Origin: Archilochus colubris
Lineage: Eukaryota; Chordata; Aves; Apodiformes; Trochilidae
NCBI GenBank assembly: GCA_023079485.1
Contig: CM041085.1
Span: forward strand, 90,965,115-91,029,114
Direction of reading: 5' to 3'
Length of the DNA stretch: 64,000 nt
Below the pieces are notes generated by a model, which was given only the letters and a program-made list of their open reading frames with translations, ran no database searches and was not told the origin of the DNA. This document shows positions 37,962-49,895 of the stretch, piece by piece (the first letter of the stretch is position 1; each line of letters opens with the position of its first letter). The translations under genes were made by a program, and so were the position numbers.

Positions 37962-38245
37962 CTTGAAGTCTGGATGTCGGATCTCCCTCAGGGAAAGCTG
38001 TGAGACTTGTTAGTGATAGAAAGAACTCTTGTTTAAAAGAAACAACCAGTTTCAATCTCTCTGTTTAAGGGCTCTGCTGGCATCACACTGCACTGACCAG
38101 TGTTCATTGAGAAGTTTTTTATAAGCTTTCTCATCTCCAAAACTTGTGAAGTTTTCCTTCTCAGTTAATAGTTTCTCTGCAGGTCATTAAAATTCTCTCT
38201 AGCATCTGTGTTAGCTGGTGTTTCTTCATCATCCCATTTTATGTA
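37962..38245 (-). pseudogene. Frameshifted coding-like remnant ending at a splice donor
   Basis: Three abutting minus-strand stretches read as charged, protein-like sequence: 38245-38180 (22 codons, containing WDDEETPANTDARENF), 38177-38055 (41 codons, starting EKLLTEKENFTSFGDEK) and 38049-37963 (29 codons, starting LVVSFKQEFF). They are separated by single small indels, and the last ends CTTCAAG/GTAAAA, a plausible donor at 37961/37962. About 92 codons in 284 bp with two frameshifts fit a decayed exon. A further open piece of 22 codons (containing SLEEGRSLAELAKIF) lies upstream at 38726-38791. The family is not recognised. Confidence 0.38.
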
Positions 38246-38791
38246 CTCTCATCACTTTCAATTTCCATCAGCACTTTACCTTAGTTCCAAAGTACATTTT
38301 AGTGACACTTCTGAAGACCATAAACAAGGGAATATTACAAAGCAAAAGATTCCCCAGGGTGAGAAGGGCAATTCCTACATTCCAAAGGAAAGAATAAAAC
38401 ATTATTTCATTCAATACAAAAAGTTGTCTTCTCTGATTAGAATGAGGACATAACCAGACTAAAAGTAGAAACATTAACACCAAGATACTTGATTACAGAG
38501 TCCCAACTCTATTCAACTTAAAAGGTAAGCTCTTGATTGACTCCAATGAGTTTTGACAAAACTGTGGCAAATTAAGAGCTTCTACGTGTCCAGCAAGGAG
38601 GAATAAGTGCTCATACAAAGTCATTCAGCATAAAGATTTCTAGAAAGCATCTCTGACTTCCTGACAGTGAGCTGGACTTTTTCCAGTCATAGCCATGAAA
38701 TAGGTCTGGATTTATTTTATGATTACTCTTTTATGAATATTTTAGCCAGTTCTGCTAAAGATCTTCCTTCTTCCAATGATCTCAAGTCTGA

Positions 38792-41700
38792 ATAGGATAT
38801 GCAAGCTATTTAATAGTCCTTGATTCATTTTAATATGTATGCTTACATCTCAGTAAACTAATCAACAGAAAATAAATCAAGGTAAAGATTATCTCTACAA
38901 TTATTCTTTCTATGATACAAAAAATGTGATGTGCACTTCCTTGTATATTCAAATGCATCTTTTATTTTGCAAACTGTGGAAAAACAATAGTATTAACAAG
39001 GAATAAATTATTGTGCATTTTGAGAACAATCCAAAGCAAAAACTTGGTTTTCATTTTAACTCTTCCAATCACCTTCTGTACTTTAAGACATAAAATGCAG
39101 TTTCATTTTGAAAATAATATTCAATAAGCGATTTCTGTGGCTTCAACATACATTCACAGCAATACCATTTTCAATATCTTCTATCTCCTAAGTGTCATTA
39201 AAAAATTATTCTGAACATGTTCTCTCTAACTTTTTATATACCAGCAAACTTGTAGAGTTTTAGAGTAGTTGTAGAGTATAAAAACATAGCACTGACACTT
39301 CCTATGTAAAAGCACAGTAAGATCTTCTATATTCTGTTCAGTAGAACCTTTGCAGACTTCAGAAGATAATTTAAAAAATTTTATCACTATAGAAACTACA
39401 GATGTGCAATTTATACTATTTTTGCTACCTTGTACATCTCAGAATTTAAAAACTGCTCTGAGTAGCCCAAAAGCACAATGACTTGATATTTGTCTGTACC
39501 TTTTGTCCCTCTGGTACACAGACAAAAGCCTCAGGGAAGGATATTTCATCTTTCACTACTCAAAACCTTAGGATACAGATGTATCTAGTCCAATTTCGTT
39601 AACCGTTTGCTCTTAACTTTTGCTATAATTTCGGGCAGAGGCAGACTGAAAACAACAAAAGCAGAGGCAGATTTCATCAATATTGCACTTTAGTAAAAGT
39701 GCTCTGTCCTAAGGTAAGCAGAGAGAATAAATGTCGATGTCTCCATTCTTCACAAGAGACATTCAAGTCCTTCCACAAGAATATCTTCCCAGGCCTCTTG
39801 ATCAGAATTATCAGCCTATTGACTCCAACACTTATGTCTATAGTTCATCCTTTTAGAGATGATGCTCAATTAGTCCTATCAGTCTGTGATGTAACCACAA
39901 AGCAGACAAGCTTTGCACCAGCAATGTTGAGGAAACAAGTTCTCAGGACAAGTTCAAGCTACGTATCATCAGTTTTCATCTAAAACATACTGAAACACCA
40001 AGCTGCTTGACTGCCAGACAAGTATATTTACAGTAGCTCTTACTTCCATTTCCAGATTCCTATTTCAGACATTTGTTCATGAACATTTTTCTCCTTACAT
40101 GTATGATACTGTTATTATGTGGCACTGGTTATGACTAAGCACTCCTTGTCTCAGTATATTGCTTCACTTAAAGCATAGAGCAGACCAACCACAAATCCAA
40201 TGAAGGCAGCAAATTCTCCTACAATGTTAATTTCTGGCTGTAATATAAGTATGCATGTTTCTATGCATTATTGTCAGATACCATTATATAGGATAGCTAT
40301 ACCTTACCAAAGAAGATATTTAAGTCAGGACCCTACCTTGAATTTTCAAAAAATCTCCCTTTGCAAATCCTCCTATGTGTTCCCACAGAAAGGAACACAT
40401 TGCCTTTGTTTGTACTTTAAAAAATAGATTGTTGGATTATTTGACTGTGTATCCACTGTTCTACTTTATAAAGATTCTACACACACACTCAGAAAAAAAA
40501 ATGTACAAGGATAAACTAAAAATGAAGCTCTTTAAATTTTATTTTGCACAGAACTGAATCTAGTATGTTTTTCCTTGAGGTTTGTGGCCAAACCTTTTCA
40601 AGCATTATTAACGTATGTCACGTTTTGTCTGAATTCAGGGAAAAAAAATGCATGGACTAAATCTGTCAGACCTTTCACTTTTATGATCAGACTTGTCTTG
40701 ACAGCCGAAATCTGCTAATTTCTAAGTGATTTCAGATTTTCTTATAACATTTTCACATATTGCTATTAAGTGAATTCAAAGTCTAGTTATACAGCACACA
40801 TGCCTCCAGAGGGACCATGATTTATTCCTGTCTTTCAAACATTAGGGAAAATGGTCTTGGGTAACTAAGCCTTGTGTTCATTCAGAACTAAGACTCAGAA
40901 AAGCAGCCTGCAGAGCTGAAAGCTTCAGCAGAATATTATGTAAACGGAGCTGATGGTTTAAGATCTCTTTAGAGTTAATTTAACTTTCAAATTCTCTCAG
41001 GAAACAAAATATCACACAGCAGTAATACACAAGCAGCTTTTACTGTGGTAGCTATATATTTAAATTTCATGAAGTAACGTTGCATAAGACATTACTTCCA
41101 ATTACATAATACACTTCAAATTTGGCTGTGTACTTTTTTCACATAAAAAAACCAAGCAAAGGGGTTTTTTTCTTCATTATTTTCTTTAAGTTTATGGCTT
41201 GTTTCCTTTTATCTAATAACACAGTTTCTTCAACATGAGCACAAAACTTTTACATAAACCCTTCAAAACTTGACCTTCAAATATTAATAGTAATTCACAC
41301 TAGTAAGAAAACAGCCCACAAAATGCCACCTCTCAGGCACTGAATAGACTGCCTCCTTGCTAAGATGACATTTTTCAGCAAATTGATTTTTAACTTATTC
41401 TCAAAAATCAAAATGTTTAATTGTATGCTTACATTGATACTATCTCACTTAAGATGCTAGATTTGGAGGGGTGGGATGTGGCCTTTTATATGGCAACTCA
41501 CATATCAACTAATATCTTTTTATTGTTTCTGCTAGACCAAATTATATTGAAAGACTATGAAAAGCAAGTAACATTGCTACTGTTATTTTCTTTCATCAGT
41601 AGCATGAAATACATTATGAGTAAATATCTTGCATATAGCAAGTTAAAAATTGTTAGTAAAAGGCAGATTAACCTAACAACTAAGTCATATATAAAGACAA

Positions 41701-42356
41701 TATTCTGTGCTGTGAATTAGCTCCAGGTCACAATCCTGATTAACACACTGTCCATGCATGAATGTGAGGTTTTACCTGAGCTGCTGTTTTTAAAGACACG
41801 GAGATTTCAAACCACAGAGATTTCAAATCAATACAGCCTAAATTTTGAGCACAGGTTGGTCCTCTTCACAACTGAGCTGAAACACACAACTTCAGGCTTA
41901 GGAAAGGTCATGCTTTAAGGAGAAGCTTCTCACTGCAAAAGCTGTCTTCCTTGCTCTTCCCTCTCTCTACCTGTGGCCATGCTCTTCCTGATCTCCTGGC
42001 CCAGATCTCTTTCCACAGCAGTGGAAACCATCTGTACTTAACACAAACAAAAAAGGGAACAGGTTTTTTGTACCTCACTCCGAAATAGTATAAACAGTAG
42101 AGCTGATACTAGAAGAGACATGCACACATATGACCAATTGCAACAGCAGAGAAGGCTACCCTTCAGCAGCAGGTAGCATCTCCATCAACTTGCTTAGCAC
42201 TCTCCATTCTTTCAGAATGAAGCAACACAATACACAGTGAAAAAAAAATGAGAAACAAGCAATATAAGAATTTTTATTTTTTTAATCTTATTCTCTTTAA
42301 TGGAGAGGCATCAGATATATGAACACAGGTACTATTATCCTGAGAATGCTTTCCTG
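38792..42356. other. Non-coding stretch
   Basis: No gene or mobile element is supportable. A 28-codon membrane-segment-like frame with an upstream acceptor occurs on the minus strand at 40154-40237 (see findings). A short tandem duplication around GAGATTTCAAA is seen at about 41804-41832. Confidence 0.45.
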
Positions 42357-42361
42357 CCCTG
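42357..42361. repeat. Target-site duplication, left copy (CCCTG)
   Basis: CCCTG directly precedes the LTR and recurs exactly at 43189-43193 directly after it. A 5-bp duplication is typical of ERVL-like and some other avian retroviral elements. Confidence 0.85.
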
Positions 42362-43188
42362 TGTGGGGGATTGACCCTTGCTGGATGCCCAGTGATCAAA
42401 GCTACTCTATCCCTTCCTTTCTCAGCTGGTCAGTTTCCACTACAGACAAAACAGATTAAACTCAGGGAAGATAATTTAAATTATTAGCAATTAAATCAGA
42501 GTACAGTAATAAGAAATAAAATCCAAAGCTTAAAACACCTTTTCATTCTCCAGTGTAGAGTCCTTCCATGGGAGGCAGTTGTCCACAAATTTCTCCAAAG
42601 TGAGTCCTTCCCATGGGCTGTAGTTCTTCACAAACTTCTCCAGTTTGGGTTCTTTCCCCCAAGCTACAGTCCTTCAGGAACAGACTTCTCCAGTATGGCT
42701 TCCCCACAGGGTCACAAGACCTGCCAACATACTCCAGTTGTGGGCTCCTCTCTCCCCAGAGACACAGCTCCTCCCAGGACCTTGCTCCACCACAGGCTTC
42801 CCACAGGCTCACAGCTTTTTTTCAGTATCCACCTGCTCTAGTGTGGGGTAGTCCTTGAGCTACAGGTGGATATCTGCTCCACCATGGGCTTCCCTGGGCT
42901 GCAAGGGAACAGCTGTCCTCAATGTGGTGTTTACCACCTGGAGCTCCACCTGGAGCACTTTTTCCCCTCCTCCTTCACTGACTGTTGTGTCTGCAGAGTT
43001 GTTTCACATATGCTTACTCCTATCTCCACTGCTGTTACTGTGCAGCAGCTTTTTGCCTTTATTAAATATGTTATCACAGAGGCACTATCACTGTTACTGA
43101 TGGGCTTGGCCTTGGTCCATCTTAGAAACTATCTCTGTACCTCTCCAGCCCCCCAGTAACAAAACCGTGCTACAGAAAACAAATTACA
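42362..43188 (-). mobile_element. Solo LTR, 827 bp, of a dispersed avian endogenous retrovirus
   Basis: The plus strand starts TGTGGGGGATTGACCC and ends AAATTACA, and is bounded by a perfect 5-bp duplication, CCCTG. I recognise the sequence as a long LTR family that is abundant in bird genomes. Its sense strand is the minus strand here, starting TGTAATTTG at 43188. A TATTTAATAAAGG promoter or polyadenylation-type motif lies on the minus strand (AATAAA complement at 43058-43063). The middle holds a degenerate array with a period of about 45 bp. Overlapping open frames on both strands (for example 42543-42812 minus and 42613-43159 plus) are by-products of this GC-richer repeat and are not genes. 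A truncated relative in opposite orientation lies at 48745-49305. Confidence 0.9.
42546..42840 (-). repeat. Degenerate tandem array inside the LTR, period about 45-54 bp
   Basis: The plus-strand anchor TTCTCCA, or close variants, recurs at 42546, 42591, 42636 and 42686, then as TACTCCA at 42730, GCTCCA at 42784 and GCTCTA near 42835. Spacings are 45, 45, 50, 44, 54 and about 50 bp. Sequence between anchors is also related (a CCATGGGAGG/CCATGGGCTG-type block and a TCCTTC block). The array belongs to the LTR family, since the copy at 48745-49305 shares its first part. Confidence 0.72.
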
Positions 43189-43193
43189 CCCTG
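43189..43193. repeat. Target-site duplication, right copy (CCCTG)
   Basis: An exact copy of 42357-42361 immediately after the LTR end. Confidence 0.85.
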
Positions 43194-46100
43194 TTTAATG
43201 GCAGATAGACATACTGATGGTGCTGTCAGCATCACCCAATGAGATACCACTTCTCTTGGGCATATTTGAGTTTGGCTCTTTGGCACATCTTAAACAATGA
43301 AGTTGGCAAAGAAGGTTGTCAACTCCCATACAGTGGCTTAGCCTTTCAATTGGAAGTGGGGGTACAGAAAATTCCCATTTGCCATGCTGTTCTGAGAGGT
43401 TTTTTGGCAAGGACAACTTTATTAATCCCATTGTAATAGCTGTTAGGGTCCTCTTATAAAGTGAATCTGCACAAGCTGAATTATCTAATACACATAGGAT
43501 AGTTCTCCTGTATAATACTTTGGTGATAATTATGGCTGTAAATGCTTCTGTTGATGTAATATTAAGCAGATGTCAGGGGAGAAACTATAATTGTAATGTG
43601 CAATCTTGGGTGTGTAGGTTAGCATAGTCTCTGCTAAAATACAGAACATGTTTAAGAAGACTTTTACTCTTTTTTTTTCTTTTTCAAAGTCATCTGTACT
43701 TTTGGTGTCCTTGTGAGCTGATTTCCAACAAAAAAGAAAATTACATCGTGAACTATGTAATATAATTTTATGAGCAACATTACAGAAGTGTTCATCCTGT
43801 ATAGGACTACACTGCCTTTCACACTCCACACATCAAGTTTAGCTACAAATTTACCCTATTTTCTCTAATACAGCAGAAGATTTATTTTGCCACCTGTTTT
43901 CATGTTCAGTACTCTAATTTGCAAAAGCGACAAGCTGCAAAGTAACTGATTGCTTTAAGTAATACAGGTACAGAAATGGAATTTTCCATTAGGACTTTAA
44001 TTGTTCATTTGTCCAAGACATAAGCTAGTGAATTGTGAAATAAAAACCTCAGAAATGATTGACCATAAGGCTGATACTGAATTCTAAAACCTGGACTCCA
44101 AGTCTTAAGGCTTCATCTTGCAAATAGGTTCTTTCAGGTTCACTAAACAATTTGACTATTACCGAGCCTCTGCTGCTGCTCTGATGAGTAAAGTGCAAAA
44201 TGTGACCAGCCTAAAGAATCATTGCTCTCCATGCAAGGGTAGCACCAATTCAAGCAAACTTTAATATTTTTATGTTTTATTGCAGGAATGCTTCCCACGG
44301 GAATAAACTGCGCACCATTTCCATAGGGCAGTGGTAGCAATCACTCATCAGTTGAATATCTCCTCTGCATCCAACAACACCTTTAGTAACACAGATTAAT
44401 CTATGTCAGCATTAGCTAAATTAAAGAACCTTGACCAGGAAAACAACAGGTCAGAGAATAAGGGATATTATTTTAAGGGCTACAGGATTTCTAACAATTG
44501 TTGCAAACTTGGCTTCACTTTAATGCTGACCCAAAAGGCTGCACATTTAAGTTACCTGTAATTACTCCTCAGGGTTCCCCTGATTATTGACATGCTGGCA
44601 GTGAAACTTTGATTTATTATCTTGTTTTTCAAAAGTGGAAATCAGAGGAACTCTCAATACTATCAGTCCTAGGAAATATTCAAGTAGAAAACTGGATTCT
44701 CAGGAAAAGTTCTGTCAAGTACTCATGATACAGAACTGTAAAAACAATTAAACCAATACAGAAAATAGAGAGTTATCCATGCCTACCAGAGCTTACTGTA
44801 CTGCCCAGGCTTCAGATTCTTTAGCATTTGGTTTAGAGCAATTGTTGGATTTGAACTGAAATATTCACTTAACACTCATCATCCACACTTAACACATGGA
44901 ATGGTTCACTCCATAGAACAGATGTGATGCTCACAGACAAGATTCACTTTAAGGCCTTTGGTCTAGGTAAACAAATGTACTTCATCACCTCCTGGGACTG
45001 GAAAACATAATGATCCAAACTAATGTTTGTCCTTTCAGGAATTTTACACTACATCTGTGACAAGGACATCCAATTAAGGTTACTAGACTAAATTCAAACC
45101 AAAATAGATTCTCTGAATAAGGCTCATGTAGGGGCTCCAACACCAATGGATTCAATCTGTAGTTTGCTCCTTCTGTTCCAGATTACTTGCTAATGTACCT
45201 ACAGTAACAGCCTTATGAAAAGGATTGTGGAACTGTGTGAAAACAGAGTTGTTATATTGTCAGTCAAAAAAGTAAAAAATCCTGGATTCCCATCCAAGTA
45301 TCTAAATATAACTACAAATTAATTTTCTTTACAGTAATTGATAAGGACTTAATAAGTGCTTACACTGTATTTTAGAATTAACCAATATGGCAATTCTATA
45401 CTTAATCCAACAGAGAAATGAACTCTTAATGTAGTCTTCTTGAATCTGAGTTCTCATTCTAATTAATATTAATGTATAATTAAGAGAAAATTACTTTTTA
45501 AAATAGTGCAATACTGAACTGGAAAAATCAATGCAAAAGGCAGGAAATCACATTTCAAGGTGGGAGGGGGTTGAAGAAAGATAATGCAATTATTTTCAGA
45601 ACTACTTATTTAAATGTTTATTGATGTCGGAACATTCATGATCTCCAAGTCAAGTACCTTCAAAGATATTGTTTGATAATGACATTAGGTAAAATAATAT
45701 TATCAGTAACATAGTACCATATACAACATTAATCACTGAACTTATGAAAGAAGAATTTTTCAGGCATATGATGCATAGATTACCTGTATAAAGAAATTTT
45801 TTAATTCAGCCCTATTACCTGCACTACAAAAGGAAATTTATCTCATCCCCTTTTATTGGTTTCCATGAGCCTGATATCTCCTTTGGTGACTGCTTCTCAT
45901 CCAGGGAGCTCCCACCAGTATGACTGCCCTCAGCCCAGTCTGTGTGTAACCGTGTCTGCCCTGCATCTCACTAATTCACCCATATTCTCAGTTTGCCTAG
46001 GTTATCTGACTATGCATGCTGTCTGAACTGTACATTCATAAATGGATGCTAACAGTTATCAGACCTTGGATTTTCAGGTTTTCATCTGGGTGATCAACCA

Positions 46101-48744
46101 CTTCAATCCTATTTAGTGCTGTGGTAATGTATCTTTCTAGCATGTTTTATTTTGTGCCATTTTTCTCATTTCTGTGTATTACAATAGTTGCAAGATCTTT
46201 GTGTTAGACTAGTGAACAGCTGAAGTCTTTGTAATAAATTAGTGATTAATTGTTTTGATAACATTCATAACAAAAGGCCAATCCTCAGCAGCTCAGCTGT
46301 CTTTAGAGTATATTAGGTTATGATCCATCAAACGGATGTCAGAATCCCACAAGCATAGGAGCATAGTATGATAGCATGATATGATGTGTACACTGATAAA
46401 TTCACTATGTGAAAATTGTACATATCATGGCAAGAGATTCTGTTGTTCCCTTAGGCACCTTGTATGGAACATATTTTCTGAACTGCATTTTGCCATGTTT
46501 TAGTGAAACTGTGATAATAACATTCGTTTGGAAGTGGCATACCACTGGCAACTGAAGCACAGTATGTTCTCTCACTGTAATAATAATAATAATAGGACTT
46601 GCCAAGGCATGGCAAAGGCAAGCCAAGGATCAGTTGAAGAAATCAGCTTTCAAACTTCAAGTCTTATGTCATCTGCATCCCTTTCATATAGTCTCAGAAA
46701 GTCATGAACTACACAAAATTTCTCTGCCCCGTTCCCACACAAGGGGATCTAAGTCCCAGGTTGAAAAGGAGCTGTGGTGTGTCCTGACCAGGAGTCAGAT
46801 CAAATGACTGAAAAATCATGATTTAGGGTGTACCATGGCACTCATCCAGAATCTATGTAGTCCTAGGCTGATCCTCAAACTCTCAAAAGTCCCTTGTTTA
46901 GTATTAGACAGAAAGAATCAACACAGCCATCGGGCTAGGGGGGCACTGAACACACGTAGCGCTTGAAACCAGTAAATAGAATAATTCCACTGAGTAGCCC
47001 AAGAAAAGCCACCAAAAAAATGAAGCTCTGAAGTGACTTTAGAAGTAGTCAGTCCATGTCTGAAGACTGCCAATTATTTGGCATCATTTTTATCTAAGAC
47101 ATAACCAAGTATTCAGCTCACATACCTCTGTATCTGTACAGACATGCCCTAACAGAAGTGCCTACCTTAGGTTCTAAGACTGCAACATCACGGACATTGA
47201 GCAAGAGACCTGCACTAGCCCTGCAATATGCTGGCTGCCTATGAAGGCAATGTGGACAGCTATCTGCTCTGGTTAGGCATTTCTAGTAGCTGTTCTCCCT
47301 ATTTTGGGCTTCATAACAAATTTCCTTCCTTAAACACATAGAGAATGAGGGTCTGGCACCTCTGGTTAGCAAATGGTCCAAATTTAGGTTAAGCACCATC
47401 ATAAGGTGGCTGGGATGCAGTTATCTGCACTTGTTGCAGTAGAACAAAACCAATAGTGTCTCTAGTTATTAACCCCTTCAAACATTGAATGGATTATATT
47501 AAAGGGACTCTGAATGCCACAGGTAATTTTCAGCAGTTTGCTTCAATCAATGGCCAGCTTGCCTTCTGTTTTCAAATATCATGAAAGCACATGAAAAATA
47601 AATAATTAAGAGTATAAAAGTAACAGCTGCACAGAAGAATTTTATTTCTTTAATAATTTTTTTACATTTCATTTCACTCATTGGAACTATTCAGAGCAAA
47701 TATGTTTTTCTGGAAAATCAGGCAACACTGTGGAGAAATACAATGGCACTTAATAGGAAACAGAGACACAGGCACTCAGGTGGAGTTCTAGACTGGCACT
47801 CAGCTGTAAATCAAAATTATATTGTAACTAAAATGTGAACACTTCCCAGAAACCTAATAACTATTTTTAGCTTTTCATTTTACTGTAATAATGTCACCTA
47901 TGGATGTTTTCACCTAGCAAATTAGGTTTGAGTTAATAAGAGCCACTAAATCTGTTTTACATGAAACCTTTAACTAGGCTTTTTTAGTTTTTTTCTTTCT
48001 TGAGTGCCTTTTGAGATCTTCTGTTTGTTCCATCAGAGTCACTTCAAATTAAAACCCATGTGGTACTCCTTGAAATGCATTATAAAAAGCACCTGAAAAT
48101 TTCAAGAGGTTAAGTGGCCATGATCTGCACATTGTCCGTACTGCAGCTGACAAGAAGATGCAGTTTGACACAATATCTAATTTGCTGTGACATTCAGGTT
48201 TTAAGTGATGTTCAAGGAGATGGAAGTGCTGGCTCTGAACATATACCACTGTGTGCTGGTCTGCTGTCTGTTAACTTGCTAATGAACCATGATTGAGTAA
48301 AGTAATGAAGAGTTTACAGAGAGCCCCAGGAAACCAATTTCCAATTTTGCAACCAGCAGGCTTTAACTTCACTACAGCCTTTGCTAATTTTGTCTAGAAG
48401 AGGACTTGGATACTAAATGCCATTTCTGCTTTGTGAATCAGACAGGCTTTTCTAATCCCTGAATACTTACTTGCTAATGAATCTCTCTTCCTCAGATCCA
48501 TTTTATTTCCATCTGCAGTTGTTAAAAATAGGCGAAATAACTAAAAAATTGCTACTGAGAGAAATGAAATCATAATCACTGAAAGTCAGAGGAATTGTTT
48601 GGCTTGTGGAGAGAAGGAAATTTTAATCTTCAGTCTGACATGGGATGAACAATGGAGATAAGTGTAAGGAAAATGCAGAAAGTTAATTTTGAGCAGGAAA
48701 AGACAAAACTGTGTGAAAATCTTTTTACATATGATGTTTGTATA
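43194..48744. other. Non-coding stretch between two inverted LTR copies
   Basis: No gene recognised in 5.5 kb. It includes a small TAA microsatellite (46578-46594) and scattered open frames under 100 codons, the longest on the minus strand at 43530-43829 without a known domain. Confidence 0.5.
46578..46594. repeat. TAA microsatellite
   Basis: Five full TAA units and a partial sixth, uninterrupted. Short, with no sign of a function. Confidence 0.8.
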
Positions 48745-49305
48745 TGTGCACTGGGCTTGTGTGGCAAGGTTTTGGTAGTGGGGGACCTACAGGAGTGGAT
48801 TCTGTGAGAAGATGCTAGAAATTTCCCTTATATCCCATAAAGCAAATCCCAGCAGGCTCCAAAACAGATCCACCCCTGTGCAAGGCCACCCCCCTCAGTA
48901 ACAGTGATAGTGCCTCTGTGATAACATATTTAATAAAGGCAAAAAGTTGCTGCACAGTATCAGCAGTGGAGAGAGGAGGAAGCATATGTGAAACAACTCT
49001 GCAGACACAACAGTCAGTGAAGGAGGAGGGGGAAGAGGTGCTCCAGGTGCTGGAGCAGAGATTCCCTGCAGACTGTGGTAAGGACTGCAGTGAGGAAGGC
49101 TGTCCCCTTGCAGCCCAGGGAAGTCCATGGTGGACCCCACACCAGAGCAGGTGGATACTGAAAGGAAGCTGTGAGCCTGTGAGAAGCCTGTGGTGGAGCA
49201 AGGTCCTGGAAGGAGCTGTGGCCCTGTGGAGAGAGGAGCCCACAAGTGGATTATGTTGGCAGGTCTTGTGACCCTGTGGTAACCCATACTGGGAAAGTCC
49301 AGTCC
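48745..49305 (+). mobile_element. Truncated copy of the same LTR family, opposite orientation
   Basis: The sense strand is plus. It may start at TGTGCACTGGGC and quickly enters the family block GTGTGGCAAGGTTTTGGTAG. It shares long blocks with the complement of 42362-43188, for example ATAACATATTTAATAAAGGC at 48921-48940 and CAACTCTGCAGACACAACAG at 48993-49012. AATAAA lies at 48932-48937. The copy stops part-way through the family's internal array (near 49300), so the 3' third is missing and no target-site duplication can be found. The open frames on both strands (48815-49341 minus, 48918-49271 plus) fall inside it and are not genes. Confidence 0.85.
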
Positions 49306-49317
49306 TTCACTTCTGAA

Positions 49318-49895
49318 GATATTAAACAGTGTTGGACCCAATATCGATCTCTAGGGGACCCTACTTGATACAGGTTGTCAGCTTGAAAAGGACCTATTTA
49401 GCACCACCTTCTGTCTGTGGTCTGTCAGCCCACTCCCCCAAACACACTGGACAGACCACTTGTCTGAACAGTAGTACATTAGTTTCAAAATGAGGAGGCT
49501 GTGGGGAACTGTATCAGAAAGCCTTGAAGAAATCAAGGCAGACAATGTCCACTGCTCACTCAACATCAACCAAGCAGATTACTTTGTTGTAGAAGGTGAT
49601 GTTGTAAAGGTTTGTCAATCAGACTGGTCCTTGGTGAGTCCGTGCTGGGTTTCCCACTTGTGCATCATTTGTCTTGTGATAGCCCCCGGGAGGATTCATC
49701 CTATGACTTTTCTAGGGACAGAAGTAACACTGATGGTCCTAAAATTTCCTGGATCTTTCTCTAAGCCCTTCTTGAAAATGAGGGTGATACTAGCCTTCTT
49801 CCAGTCTTCTGAGGCACTGCCCTCCCTGACTTCTGAAAGTTTATGGAGAGTGACCTCACAATGCTGTCAACCATCTCGCTTAGCTATCAGGTGAA
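49318..49895 (-). mobile_element. Old CR1 LINE fragment (reverse-transcriptase region)
   Basis: The plus strand starts GATATTAAACAGTGTTGGAC and continues through CR1 pol blocks, such as the one near 49520-49545 (gaagaaatcaaggcagacaa), the one near 49635-49655 (tggtgagtccgtgctgg) and the one near 49775-49805 (cttcttgaaaatgagggtg). On the minus strand the frame within 49378-49569 reads DTVPHSLLILKL, the CR1 polymerase block that follows the conserved catalytic region. Several frameshifts and stops make it dead. It has no 3' end and lies directly against the truncated LTR, so both may have lost sequence in one deletion. Confidence 0.87.

Noticed and set aside
39699..39983. 94-codon plus-strand frame
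   Set aside because: No known domain, no splice support, and competing frames of similar quality on the other strand.
48815..49341. Open frames of 142 and 148 codons on the minus strand and 117 codons on the plus strand
   Set aside because: All fall inside the truncated LTR and overlap each other in different frames, and similar frames recur in the related LTR at 42362-43188. They are repeat-derived.
49490..49894. 134-codon plus-strand open frame
   Set aside because: It is antisense to the CR1 polymerase fragment, whose coding strand is minus.
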